Source: Vibrio chagasii
GTDB lineage: Bacteria > Pseudomonadota > Gammaproteobacteria > Enterobacterales > Vibrionaceae
Reading direction: 5' to 3'
Length of the DNA stretch: 64,000 nt
Assembly (NCBI RefSeq): GCF_002954585.1
Contig: NZ_MSCI01000002.1
Location: 1,342,089 to 1,406,088 of the forward strand
Shown here: in pieces, positions 44,545 through 52,278 of the stretch
How the letters are laid out: each line of letters begins with the position of its first letter
Position numbering within the stretch: the first letter of the stretch is position 1
The notes under the pieces: generated by a model
Told to the model about the DNA's origin: nothing
Databases searched by the model: none
What the model saw: the letters and a program-made list of their open reading frames with translations, nothing else
Made by a program: the position numbers and the translations under genes

Positions 44545-45312
44545 TTACAGATGTTTATTCAACCAACATATCGTATGATCACGCATATCATTCGAAAAAT
44601 AATGTGATTCGTCAGCCAAATTGAACGCAATTTCAGTATTATTTTTATCGTATTTACTCTTAACCTTTTCAAAAAAGTCTTTCGCGAACTTGGCTGGAAC
44701 CCAATCATCTCTCTCGCCATTTATAATTAGCATTGGGCGACTTTCATTTTCAAGAAGATACAAACATGGATCGATCTCTTTCATATACCTAATTGCTAAC
44801 TTTTCGTCTTCGTTGAAAGTCTTATTGTCCGAATCTGCTTTTAATGCGAACTTCTCCAAACCAACGAAATCAGGAGAACCAAGAATAGGCACCGCAACTT
44901 TAATCTGGTTATTTTGAGTCAGCGAATAGAATGTAGACAGTGCCCCCATTGAAATGCCGACAAGAGCTATCCTTGATGGGTCAATCCGAATATCTTCTTG
45001 ATAATGCTTAATAAGTGTATCAATGTCGTTTGCGTTCTGCTTGATAACCTGTGTCACCCTTTTAATAAAACGCGCGTGGCTATCCATGCTCTGAGCATTG
45101 CCATCATTCCTCTCACCGTGGCTATCTGAATCAAAACAGATGACTGAATAACCCTGGAGAGCTAGGTTTAACGCCAAATTAGAACCTTCATACTTATCAT
45201 TGTTCCAACCATGACAGATGATGACTAAAGGGCTTTTCAGCAACTCTTTATTGCTATAAAGCAAATGTACAATCTCACCTAAATCAACTTTTTCGACAAA
45301 AACACCTTCCAT
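44545..45312 (-). CDS. Alpha/beta hydrolase
   Basis: The 255-residue protein has an HGW oxyanion segment (VIICHGWNND near residue 33), the nucleophile elbow VGISMGALSTF near 118 (GxSxG), an aspartate in INGERDDWVPAKF near 200, and a histidine in ADESHYFSND near 236. That is the full Ser-Asp-His triad. Relatives are esterases or peptidase-like hydrolases (DLH/S9 types). Start ATG follows GAGGAATC. Confidence 0.85.
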   Translation of the reverse strand: MEGVFVEKVDLGEIVHLLYSNKELLKSPLVIICHGWNNDKYEGSNLALNLALQGYSVICFDSDSHGERNDGNAQSMDSHARFIKRVTQVIKQNANDIDTLIKHYQEDIRIDPSRIALVGISMGALSTFYSLTQNNQIKVAVPILGSPDFVGLEKFALKADSDNKTFNEDEKLAIRYMKEIDPCLYLLENESRPMLIINGERDDWVPAKFAKDFFEKVKSKYDKNNTEIAFNLADESHYFSNDMRDHTICWLNKHL

Positions 45313-45356
45313 GATTCCTCTTACCCTTAGTTATAAGTCACTTACGCTTCCATTTG

Positions 45357-45782
45357 TTAGTCGTCTATTAATGTTTTTTGATAAAAGATTTTGTCTACTC
45401 CTTCTTTCAAATAATCCTTATAACGACCTACCTCCTTAAAACCATGAGACTCATAAAAGTCGGGGGCTTGGAACGTATAAGTGTCAACTGTAATATTACG
45501 TATTTCTCGCTCTTTACAATACATCTCTATCTTTCGTATTAGTGCAGCTCCATACCCCTGACTTCTTTCCTTTTCTGTTAACCACAAAAATCTAATTTGA
45601 ACTGAAGTCATATAGATAAAACCAGTTAAACCTCCGAGAATTTCTCCTGATTTATCGCGAACAAAGATAGCAAAAGACTCATCTGTGATTTCTGGTATAA
45701 ATCTTCGATTGAAATCACCTAGCCCTTGGTAAATCTGATCGATATCTTGAGGGCTCGGCAAGTGAGTAAAAATGATATCCAA
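45357..45782 (-). CDS. GNAT family N-acetyltransferase
   Basis: The 141-residue protein has motif A in RFLWLTEKERSQGYGAALIRKIEMYC near residues 68-93, and NITVDTYTFQAPDFYESHGFKEVGRYKD near 98-125. It is a paralogue of the protein at 29627-30046. The start is TTG at 45782, after AGGACAAATCA. Acceptor unknown. Confidence 0.83.
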   Translation of the reverse strand: MDIIFTHLPSPQDIDQIYQGLGDFNRRFIPEITDESFAIFVRDKSGEILGGLTGFIYMTSVQIRFLWLTEKERSQGYGAALIRKIEMYCKEREIRNITVDTYTFQAPDFYESHGFKEVGRYKDYLKEGVDKIFYQKTLIDD

Positions 45783-45832
45783 TGATTTGTCCTTAATTTG
45801 GTTGAAAAAATAATGCTCTCACAAAGAATAAA

Positions 45833-46417
45833 CTATCGTTCTTTTTTTAATGCAGTCGGTTCAAGTTTATCGACAAGCTTCTTTAAATGGTTCTTAGCCA
45901 ACTCATGGTTCCCTCGACTCATCCACTTAATGCAATTAAAAAGTTCCCAAGTAAGGCCTTTATCACCATTCGTATAGGCAGGAGAATCCTCATGCTTTGG
46001 AGCGGGTTCACTGGTTACCCTTTGTTCGATGATGCCTGTTTTATCGAATAGAACTTTGAATGGCTTTGAAATACTGAACGGTTCACTCAAATCTAAGCAG
46101 TGAACTTCGGTACTCGTTAAATCATTGAAGATATACTTTTTAAAGTAAGCATTACCACTGTGAAAGCCGTCAAGTAGGTAAAATATTTCCTTGTCGTGTT
46201 CAAAAACTGAGAAGCACTTATTGGCAGATTTATGGAAATTGTTCTTCGTAAAAATAAGAATATCAGCATCCGAAACTCGGTCACCTTTCCCTGCTGCTAA
46301 TGAGCCTAATAGCACAGCCGCTACTACGTCACTTTCTACCATAAAGGCTGAGCAAACAGAGCGAATTAGTTCACTTTGAAGGGGAAGGTGCTCTAAATCT
46401 AGCTTTTCTGTTCTCAA
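45833..46417 (-). CDS. Nucleotidyltransferase domain protein
   Basis: The 194-residue protein has the nucleotidyltransferase-fold core VVAAVLLGSLAAGKGDRVSDADILIF near residues 31-56 (GSx9DxD). Such domains transfer AMP or other nucleotides to hydroxyls of drugs or proteins, as in aminoglycoside adenylyltransferases and MNT antitoxins. No HEPN partner is adjacent. TTG at 46417 sits five bases after GGAGG, so I prefer it to the ATG four codons upstream. Confidence 0.78.
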   Translation of the reverse strand: MRTEKLDLEHLPLQSELIRSVCSAFMVESDVVAAVLLGSLAAGKGDRVSDADILIFTKNNFHKSANKCFSVFEHDKEIFYLLDGFHSGNAYFKKYIFNDLTSTEVHCLDLSEPFSISKPFKVLFDKTGIIEQRVTSEPAPKHEDSPAYTNGDKGLTWELFNCIKWMSRGNHELAKNHLKKLVDKLEPTALKKER

Positions 46418-46508
46418 AGTTACCTCCATTTTAGTAAAAAAATATTTTCATTAAACAAAGCCGTCAAACCTGATCTTGAGGATAGATATTTCAACCAATT
46501 CGAACAAC

Positions 46509-46536
46509 AAATGCCGAGAACCATGAATCAGGCTTT
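46509..46536 (-). repeat. attC half-site fossil
   Basis: AAATGCCGAGAACCATGAATCAGG keeps the AATGCC...TGAATCA arrangement of the local repeats. The rest is lost. Confidence 0.3.
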
Positions 46537-46559
46537 GCGTTCTAGTGACAATTATATTG

Positions 46560-47177
46560 TCAATGTTGGACACCCAGTGCTTTCAAAGCTCGTGCACATT
46601 GATAAGTGTTTTTAAAGAGAATTGCGTTCATACCAACTGACTCTGCGCTAGCCACATTATATGGCATATCATCAATGAAAACGGTTTCTGATGCCTCTAA
46701 GCCATACTGATAGAGCAATGATTTGTATATTTCAACTTGAGGTTTAAGTAGACCAACCTCAGCGGAAACAATAGCGCCTTCAAATAAGTCCCAAAATGTA
46801 TATGTTGCTTTTAAATGAGAAACAATTTCATGGACGTTATCAGTCAATGCAAAAACTCTATAACCTGCAGATTTACAACGTCTAATAAGCTCTACGGAGC
46901 CATAGATCAAGATTTGGGTTTGCTTAACGTAGTAAAATAGACGTTCACATTCTAATTCAGTGAAACCTAGCACATCACGGTATTGGGTTTTTGCATCATT
47001 TTCAGATAACAGCCCTTTGTTTAGATTTAACCAAATATCAGACTGAAATACAGACTTCGCTTTCTCTTCTGCTGATGCGCAATCTCCAAAAGTAAGACGA
47101 ATAATCTCTTCAGGTGACCAACGAACGACGACATTGCCGATGTCGAAAACAATATTTTTTATCCTTTCAGAACTCAC
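46560..47177 (-). CDS. HAD superfamily hydrolase (YihX-like)
   Basis: The 205-residue protein has HAD motif I IVFDIGNVVVRWSPEE near residues 9-24, VFALTDNVHE near 105, LLKPQVEIYKSLLYQY near 140 and VFIDDMPYNVASAESVG near 162, the plan of alpha-D-glucose-1-phosphate phosphatase YihX. The start is GTG at 47177, after AGGAG. Its start overlaps the 3' end of the transglutaminase fragment. Confidence 0.83.
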   Translation of the reverse strand: MSSERIKNIVFDIGNVVVRWSPEEIIRLTFGDCASAEEKAKSVFQSDIWLNLNKGLLSENDAKTQYRDVLGFTELECERLFYYVKQTQILIYGSVELIRRCKSAGYRVFALTDNVHEIVSHLKATYTFWDLFEGAIVSAEVGLLKPQVEIYKSLLYQYGLEASETVFIDDMPYNVASAESVGMNAILFKNTYQCARALKALGVQH

Positions 47178-47601
47178 TATTTACTCCTTTGAAATCTCGA
47201 AAACCAAAATTTTCATCAGACTCAGCGTTTTGACGACATAGCTTCCAAGCCCGCCCAGCTAGGATAAAGATTGATGACGGTACATCGCACGGATCAAATT
47301 CAAAGTTCAAGACTTGGCGATGAATATCGTCTAACTGAGTATCGACGGCTATCCACCCTTTTTCTTTGTTCCAATACTCACATACCCAGTGATCTTCAAA
47401 ATGGTTTTGAGCTAAATAAGTCGCAAAGCCACTCCTTAGTCTCGCTGGTATTCCTTTTGCTCTCAATACTGCGCAAATTAATAGTGAAAAGTCTCTACAA
47501 ATACTGATCACTCTATGGTTTGGTTTCTTGAAAACGTGTGAAGGCTCACCTGATTTCAACATTGCTAAAGAGACTAAATCTTTAGCATTCCGAGTCTGCA
47601 T
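47167..47601 (-). CDS. Transglutaminase-like protein, fragment at both ends
   Basis: The 144-residue protein has the cysteine ISICRDFSLLICAVL near residue 34, histidine HFEDHWVCEYWNKEKGW near 71 and aspartate IAVDTQLDD near 87 of a transglutaminase-like triad. Family proteins of this type are about twice as long; here the first 70-80 residues are missing and the C-terminus stops at RDFKGVNSEF, where the last codons come from the ribosome-binding site of the HAD gene. It looks like a fragment joined to that gene. The N-terminal start at 47601 has no good SD. Confidence 0.6.
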   Translation of the reverse strand: MQTRNAKDLVSLAMLKSGEPSHVFKKPNHRVISICRDFSLLICAVLRAKGIPARLRSGFATYLAQNHFEDHWVCEYWNKEKGWIAVDTQLDDIHRQVLNFEFDPCDVPSSIFILAGRAWKLCRQNAESDENFGFRDFKGVNSEF

Positions 47602-47611
47602 AGGTTGAAAC

Positions 47612-47678
47612 GAGGTTTACAGAAACACCTCAAATTGAACGTAATCCGATTCAGAGCAAAAGTAGCAAGCGTTACGAA
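47612..47678 (-). repeat. attC-like site (degenerate)
   Basis: AAGTAGCAAGCGTTACGAATCACCC followed by TTGAACAGTTTGCG matches the conserved arm. The opposite arm is shortened. It belongs to the lipocalin-like cassette. Confidence 0.5.
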
Positions 47679-48092
47679 TCACCCTTGAACAGTTTGCGTG
47701 GTATCAACTTTTGACCATACGAGTGTGACTCGCTCTTTTAGCCCTTTACCAGATAACCATAATCGACCATCTTTTAGTAGCTTAACTTCACGCTCCATAC
47801 GTTCACCTATAACAGATTTCACGCTAGACTGAAGCCCAAAGTGAAACACACGATTGTTCTCTAAATCTAATTCATAAGTAGCTGTATAAAAGTTTGATTC
47901 TCTCTTTTTATCTTCGTCTGTAGGATTAGTTAGTGGATCTCTATTCTGTGCGACGCTAACAAACCCATTGTCTGTATAAATTAGAGTACCGTTTTGTTTC
48001 CCCGGCCAATTAAACATTTCACCTGATTCTCTATGGATGATGAACTCATCTAAAGACCAAACACCAACCAGAATTTCCTTTGATAGTTTCAC
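47679..48092 (-). CDS. Lipocalin-like domain protein
   Basis: The 137-residue protein starts LVGVWSLDEFIIHRESGEMFNWPGKQNGTLIYTDNGFVSVAQNR, the lipocalin-like (DUF4488-type) pattern with the GVWxL strand, and ends with beta-strands RVFHFGLQSSVKS and RLWLSGKGL. A role in small-molecule binding is likely. It has no signal peptide, so it is cytosolic. It lies between two attC-like sites. Confidence 0.75.
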   Translation of the reverse strand: MKLSKEILVGVWSLDEFIIHRESGEMFNWPGKQNGTLIYTDNGFVSVAQNRDPLTNPTDEDKKRESNFYTATYELDLENNRVFHFGLQSSVKSVIGERMEREVKLLKDGRLWLSGKGLKERVTLVWSKVDTTQTVQG

Positions 48093-48117
48093 TTATGCTT
48101 CCTTAATTTCCTGGGAA

Positions 48118-48210
48118 CCTAACCTCAATGAAGTTCTAAACAATACAAGAGACTCAGTGCTATAAGAGTTGCATACGTTACGAACCACTTGTAAATGTTT
48201 GTTATATGTT
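48118..48210 (-). repeat. attC-like site (degenerate)
   Basis: TTGCATACGTTACGAACCAC...TGTTTGTTATATG at the high end resembles the intact arm (GCGTTGCGAATCAC...TTTGTTAG) but the spacing is shorter. It closes the GFA cassette. Confidence 0.5.
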
Positions 48211-48213
48211 TAG

Positions 48214-48630
48214 TTACACCTTATCCGCAAAGTAAGCCATGATTTCTTCTGTAGTCATCTCATTAGTCTCGTTGGCAAAGCAGTAATAGCTTGGACGCAT
48301 GTCGCTAAAGTATTGCATGTCCATTTTCAAACCTTCTAAGTTTGGGAACAGACCTACAGGCATATTGTATTCACCTGTTTCTTTGAACTTGTAAAACAAA
48401 TGAGTGCCGCACTCCAGACAGAAACCACGAGAGGCCCAAGAGGATGACTTGTACATTTTTACTTTGTTTTGCCCCTCAATTTTGACTTGAGTTCCACATT
48501 TAACTGCGAAAAATGGTGCACCTCCCCAAGTTCGACACGACTGACAATGACAAACTGTAAAGTTAGGGTTGATGCTTTTTGCTTTGATTTTTACAGCGCC
48601 ACATAGACAGTTAGTCTCTACGTAAGACAT
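48214..48630 (-). CDS. GFA family protein
   Basis: The 138-residue protein has the GFA zinc ligands in NCLCGAVKIKAKS (residues 7-19), CHCQSCRTWGGAPFFAV near 32 and CLECGTHLFYKF near 72. It is intact and the best-preserved member of the GFA group in the window. Catalysis is unknown; a glutathione adduct is possible. Cassette gene between attC-like sites. Confidence 0.85.
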   Translation of the reverse strand: MSYVETNCLCGAVKIKAKSINPNFTVCHCQSCRTWGGAPFFAVKCGTQVKIEGQNKVKMYKSSSWASRGFCLECGTHLFYKFKETGEYNMPVGLFPNLEGLKMDMQYFSDMRPSYYCFANETNEMTTEEIMAYFADKV

Positions 48631-48658
48631 TAAATTACTCCTAAATTGGTGAAAACAT

Positions 48659-48778
48659 ATAACGCCCTGCTAAGGGCAGTAACGTAATAGAAAGCCCCTG
48701 TATACCACTTTACATACTGAAACCAACGCATAGAGAATGCCATGTGTTACAAATCAATCTTGGGTCATTTGTTAGTAC
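48659..48778 (-). repeat. attC-like site
   Basis: CTAACGCCCTGCTAAGGGCAGTAACG begins the plus-strand end and AATGCCATGTGTTACAAATCAATC...TTTGTTAG the other. Near its start GCCCTGCTAAGGGC is itself a small perfect stem. Confidence 0.75.
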
Positions 48779-49018
48779 ATGCACGACTTCTATTTATATG
48801 CCACAAGATATTGAAAATTGAATTATACAAAAGCTTTTTAATAATGAAGTGAGGCGGGTAGCTACAAAACTTAAACTCTATTAAGAGGCGAAAGTTAGCC
48901 AGAGGAAAACGAACTGAACTCCCCTACTTTTACTGATTTTAAGTTAGAAAAGGATTCGTTCCTCGCACTTAGTCAGCAACACCAAAACTCATGACCATTG
49001 ATGTCAACCCCGTACTAA
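48779..49018. other. Gene-less cassette between two attC-like sites
   Basis: This stretch of about 240 bases between the sites at 48659 and 49019 has no convincing open frame on either strand. The minus strand holds a perfect -10 hexamer, TATAAT, at about 48825-48830, downstream in cassette orientation of an AT-rich tract; it may carry a promoter or small RNA. Nothing else was recognised. Confidence 0.5.
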
Positions 49019-49114
49019 AGCACCGTTAAGGTTTGAGAAACGTAATACCTTATTAACCTCCGCATGATACGCAATGTAAAAATGCCACGCGTTGTAAATC
49101 ACTCTTAAACACTT
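49019..49114 (-). repeat. attC-like site
   Basis: CACCGTTAAGGTTTGAGAAACG at one end and AATGCCACGCGTTGTAAATC with CTTGTTAAG at the other form the usual imperfect inverted pair. It is the attC of the methyltransferase cassette at 49116. Confidence 0.75.
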
Positions 49115-49115
49115 G

Positions 49116-49841
49116 TTAAGTGGGTCGGTGTGTAGAGTTAATAAACAGGTATAGTGCAAAACCCATTGTTTCACGTCCCCACTTTAAGTACGCATCTTTC
49201 CAGTGTCGTATCGTTTTGACTTTGTCCAACAACTCAATATTCGCAGGATCTAGTAACAACTCTCGTTCGGATGCCAACCAAAACGAACTTTCAAATGTGT
49301 CCCAATCTTGATAGGAGGAGTGAACAACATAAACGCATTCGAGGCCTAACTGATTGCCTGCTTCTATATTTTTTAAGTTTGACCTTAATTCTAAAGGATC
49401 AATACCTGTTGCGAGTAAGTATTCCTCATCTGGCTCTTTTCGCCAATACGCATCCCCAAGTACAATTACGCCATTGGAAACTATAAGAGATTTCATGTCA
49501 GATAATGCATTGTCTAAAGCTTCACCAACATCGCCAAAAGCATGAGTAGAGCCTAAGCTAAAACACGCATCAAATGCGCCCCTAGGCAACTCAACATCTT
49601 TGAATGCAGATGTATGAAAGGTAATTTGGTCCAAATACGATTCCAGATTTTCCTTTGCTTTAGCGATTTCCAATTCATCGTTATCAATGACTACCGCCCG
49701 ACAATTAAATTTTTCTATAACTCTTTTAATTAACTCGCCATTACCACAACCAACATCTAAGACTAAAGAGTCGTCATTTAGCCATAGCTCATCTAGTAAG
49801 TTATCTATACAACTTGGGCTAATGGGGCTGTTATATTCCAT
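49116..49841 (-). CDS. Class I SAM-dependent methyltransferase
   Basis: The 241-residue protein has motif I LVLDVGCGNGELIKRVIEKF near residues 31-50, VIDNDELEIAKAKENL near 58, FDACFSLGSTHAFGDV near 93 and GVIVLGDAYWRKEPDEEYL near 127. This is the SAM site of the small-molecule (ubiE-like) class. The substrate is unknown. Cassette gene between attC-like sites. Confidence 0.85.
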   Translation of the reverse strand: MEYNSPISPSCIDNLLDELWLNDDSLVLDVGCGNGELIKRVIEKFNCRAVVIDNDELEIAKAKENLESYLDQITFHTSAFKDVELPRGAFDACFSLGSTHAFGDVGEALDNALSDMKSLIVSNGVIVLGDAYWRKEPDEEYLLATGIDPLELRSNLKNIEAGNQLGLECVYVVHSSYQDWDTFESSFWLASERELLLDPANIELLDKVKTIRHWKDAYLKWGRETMGFALYLFINSTHRPT

Positions 49842-49904
49842 GATTACCTTCCATGCTATTTTCTAATTTAAACACTTGACAGAATGATTGATATCAGAAG
49901 CACA

Positions 49905-50020
49905 TAACGCCAAATTAAGATGTGAAGCATTCAACAACGACACTTAATTTGACTACCGTAAACACTGAACTCAACCAGAACCAAAAATGCCAAGCGTGCC
50001 GAATCGCTCTTAAATGTTTG
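49905..50020 (-). repeat. attC-like site (well conserved)
   Basis: CATAACGCCAAATTAAGATGTGAAGC at one end and AATGCCAAGCGTGCCGAATC with TGTTTGTTATATG at the other. The arms GCATTC and AAGCGTGC lie opposite in the inverted pair. Confidence 0.8.
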
Positions 50021-50515
50021 TTATATGCATTTTTCGAAGTACTGAACTGGCATATTTTGATAGGAACCGTCACCACACGCCTTGAACCCAAGTTTAAGAA
50101 GTATGTGCTGCGAAGGCATGTTTTCAGGTTCAGTTATAGCAAGAATTTTCGTATAACCAATTTGATTAGCAAAAGAAAGAACGGCAGAACTTGCTTCGAA
50201 TGCATACCCTTTACCCCGAGCTGAAACCTTAAGCCGATATCCAAGTTCAACTACACTTTCGCCTTTATGGTTAAATGATTCTACCCCACAATAACCAACT
50301 AGCTCGCCAGTCCTGCGTTCCACAACACAAAACTTTCCAATACCTTTATATTGAAATGCACTAACAAGCTCTTCAAAACGCGTATCTGCTTGCTCATGTG
50401 TCATTGCGCCAGTTGGAGAAAACGCCATAAAATCAGAATTACCAAGTAATTTTATAACTTCACTACGGTCTTGCTGCGTAAATTTTCTGAGCTCTAAACG
50501 CTCCGTTTTAATCAC
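50021..50515 (-). CDS. GNAT family N-acetyltransferase (RimJ/RimL-like)
   Basis: The 164-residue protein starts KTERLELRKFTQQDRSEVIKL, has motif A in ELGYRLKVSARGKGYAFEASSAVLSFA near residues 86-112 and ILAITEPENMPSQHILLKLGFKAC near 118-141. This is the amine or ribosomal-protein acetyltransferase type. A dead relative of its C-terminal part lies at 877-1060, with the same 3' junction. Flanked by attC-like sites. Confidence 0.87.
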   Translation of the reverse strand: MIKTERLELRKFTQQDRSEVIKLLGNSDFMAFSPTGAMTHEQADTRFEELVSAFQYKGIGKFCVVERRTGELVGYCGVESFNHKGESVVELGYRLKVSARGKGYAFEASSAVLSFANQIGYTKILAITEPENMPSQHILLKLGFKACGDGSYQNMPVQYFEKCI

Positions 50516-50530
50516 TTAATGCCTCCATAG

Positions 50531-50654
50531 ATATAACGCGAAGTTAAGGGGGAAGCAACGCAACACCGAAGCCGCCCCTTACCACCTTAAACACTAAACT
50601 CAACGCACAGCAAAAAAGCCAAGCGTTGTGAGTCACTCTTAAACAGCTTGTTCA
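50531..50654 (-). repeat. attC-like site (well conserved)
   Basis: ATAACGCGAAGTTAAGGGGGAAGCAACGC at one end and CAAGCGTTGTGAGTCACTC...CAGCTTGTT at the other form a strong inverted pair (GCAACGC against GCGTTGTG). It belongs to the alpha/beta hydrolase cassette. Confidence 0.82.
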
Positions 50655-50656
50655 AT

Positions 50657-51571
50657 CTAATTTTTTATTTGGTTTGAAATTGCACTAATACAGCGTTTTG
50701 CCGAATTACAAACGCCGGACAACTGAAAGAAACCATGAATCACACCCAAATAACGTTCGCAGTAAGCCTCTACGCCTTGTGAAAGCATCAACTTGTATAA
50801 GTGCTCCCCCTCATCACGTAGCGGGTCAAACTCCGCGGTAATAATAGTTGTGATGGGCAAACCGCTGAAGTCTCTGTTTAAAAGGTTGAGCTCTGGCTCA
50901 ACAATTTCTTTAGAGCTACAATTCGCGTATAACTCGAAACCAGAAAGAAGCATATTTGCCGTTATAATATAATCTGAACCATTTTCTCTATAACTTTTCG
51001 AATTGCCTGTTGGATCCAGCATTGGATAAATAAGAATTTGCTGACGAGGTAACCACTGCTCTAGCTTTTTCAATCTAAGCGTCGTAGCCAAAGCTAATTG
51101 CCCTCCGGCGCTATCGCCAACAAATACTAATTGCTCTGAATCCCCCCCATACTTGTGCGCTTGCTCCTTAATACCGAGTACAGCTTGGTATACATCATCG
51201 TGTGCTGCTGGATAAGCATGTTCAGGTGCAAGCCTGTATTGAATGCAAATAACTATCGAGTTGGATAGAAGAGCAATTTGTCTTAGCTGAGCATCATGTG
51301 TACCAAAGCCACCACTGATGAAACAGCCTCCATGAAAATAGACCGTTATAGGTAAGTTCACTTCATCTGTAGGCTTGTAAATCTTAACCGGAATACTATT
51401 AATTACATCTAAGTATTCGCTTTCAATTTTAGGACTTTCACCAGCTAGTACAGCGCTACCAATATAGCCTGCCCGGCGATCAGCGATTGTTTGTGCTGAA
51501 GGGCAAGGTTTGCCATTAGATTCAAATTCTTCGACTAGCTCTCTGATGCCAGCTTCTAAGTACTTGGTCAT
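50657..51571 (-). CDS. Alpha/beta hydrolase (hormone-sensitive lipase-like)
   Basis: The 304-residue protein has the HSL oxyanion motif YFHGGCFISGGFG (residues about 77-89), the elbow VFVGDSAGGQLALAT near 150 (GDSAGG), aspartate in TAEFDPLRDEGE near 246 and histidine in GVIHGFFQL near 276. This is a complete serine hydrolase of family IV esterases, likely cytosolic. Substrates are short-chain esters by family. It is in a cassette between attC-like sites; ORF is intact. Confidence 0.88.
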   Translation of the reverse strand: MTKYLEAGIRELVEEFESNGKPCPSAQTIADRRAGYIGSAVLAGESPKIESEYLDVINSIPVKIYKPTDEVNLPITVYFHGGCFISGGFGTHDAQLRQIALLSNSIVICIQYRLAPEHAYPAAHDDVYQAVLGIKEQAHKYGGDSEQLVFVGDSAGGQLALATTLRLKKLEQWLPRQQILIYPMLDPTGNSKSYRENGSDYIITANMLLSGFELYANCSSKEIVEPELNLLNRDFSGLPITTIITAEFDPLRDEGEHLYKLMLSQGVEAYCERYLGVIHGFFQLSGVCNSAKRCISAISNQIKN

Positions 51572-51662
51572 TTTATAACTCTATAACTAAAAAACCGGTG
51601 AATAGTATACCAACACAAGGCATGTACATCCATACAGTAGTAATGTGTGATGTAAATTAGAT

Positions 51663-51775
51663 ATAACTCCCTGTTAGGTGATGAGATGGTCTCCCGCATA
51701 CCACCTTAAACACCAAACGCAACGCATAGTAAAAATGCCACGCGTTGCGAATCACTCTTAAACAGTTTGTTAGCC
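51663..51775 (-). repeat. attC-like site (well conserved)
   Basis: ATAACTCCCTGTTAGGTGATGAG starts the plus-strand end, and AATGCCACGCGTTGCGAATC with AGTTTGTTAG ends it. CAACGCATAG pairs with the GCGTTGCG block. It is the attC of the MOSC cassette. Confidence 0.82.
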
Positions 51776-51776
51776 C

Positions 51777-52247
51777 TTAAACTCTTTGGAGGGGTTCAAA
51801 TGGTTTCGGAGGTAACTCAACTTCAATGCTGTCTCCTGATGATACCCAGCCTCCAACCTTTACTACACCCATTATTCCGGCTTTACGAACCACCTTACCC
51901 GAATGATCCCTTCCCAATATCTCAGCACCACCAGAAAATTTTAGAACACAGTCTTTTGGTAAAGCGAGCAAATCAATACCTGAAGTAGTAATATTTTCAC
52001 CAAGACAAGCGGGACCAACATCAAATCCCTTAGCAGCAAGATCCTGAAACAACTCACTATGAAGCAGGTGTACTTGTCTTAGATTCGATTGTGTTGGATC
52101 GACTTTTACTCTCGAACGATGCTTTACAGTTTTACCTCTGTGAGCATCTCCTTCAACCCCCTCCCCTTCTATCAATAGTATTGATTCCTCGACGGATTTA
52201 GAAAAAGTATGCTCCGCATTTTTACTAACTGATACTACATTTATCAT
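51777..52247 (-). CDS. MOSC domain protein
   Basis: The 156-residue protein has the MOSC start VVSVSKNAEHTFSKSV, the GDAHRGKTVKHRS loop near residues 34-46, QVHLLHSELFQDLA near 58, the invariant-type GPACLGENITTSGIDLLALPKDCVLKF near 76-102 and a C-terminal GIMGVVKVGGWVSSGD. MOSC proteins bind molybdenum cofactor and can carry persulfide sulphur on a cysteine. The cysteine in the family (GPACLGEN) is present. It is the first cassette of its array. Confidence 0.85.
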   Translation of the reverse strand: MINVVSVSKNAEHTFSKSVEESILLIEGEGVEGDAHRGKTVKHRSRVKVDPTQSNLRQVHLLHSELFQDLAAKGFDVGPACLGENITTSGIDLLALPKDCVLKFSGGAEILGRDHSGKVVRKAGIMGVVKVGGWVSSGDSIEVELPPKPFEPLQRV

Positions 52248-52278
52248 CTATTCCTCCTGAGGGCTAACAGCTATATTA

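Noticed and set aside
45833..46417. MNT-type antitoxin of a toxin-antitoxin pair
   Set aside because: No HEPN-like partner lies next to it, and the protein is longer than usual MNT antitoxins. No other convincing toxin-antitoxin pair was seen, although such pairs are common in superintegrons.
48661..51775. CRISPR array
   Set aside because: The repeats are long imperfect palindromes of about 100-125 bases separated by whole genes, not short direct repeats with short spacers.
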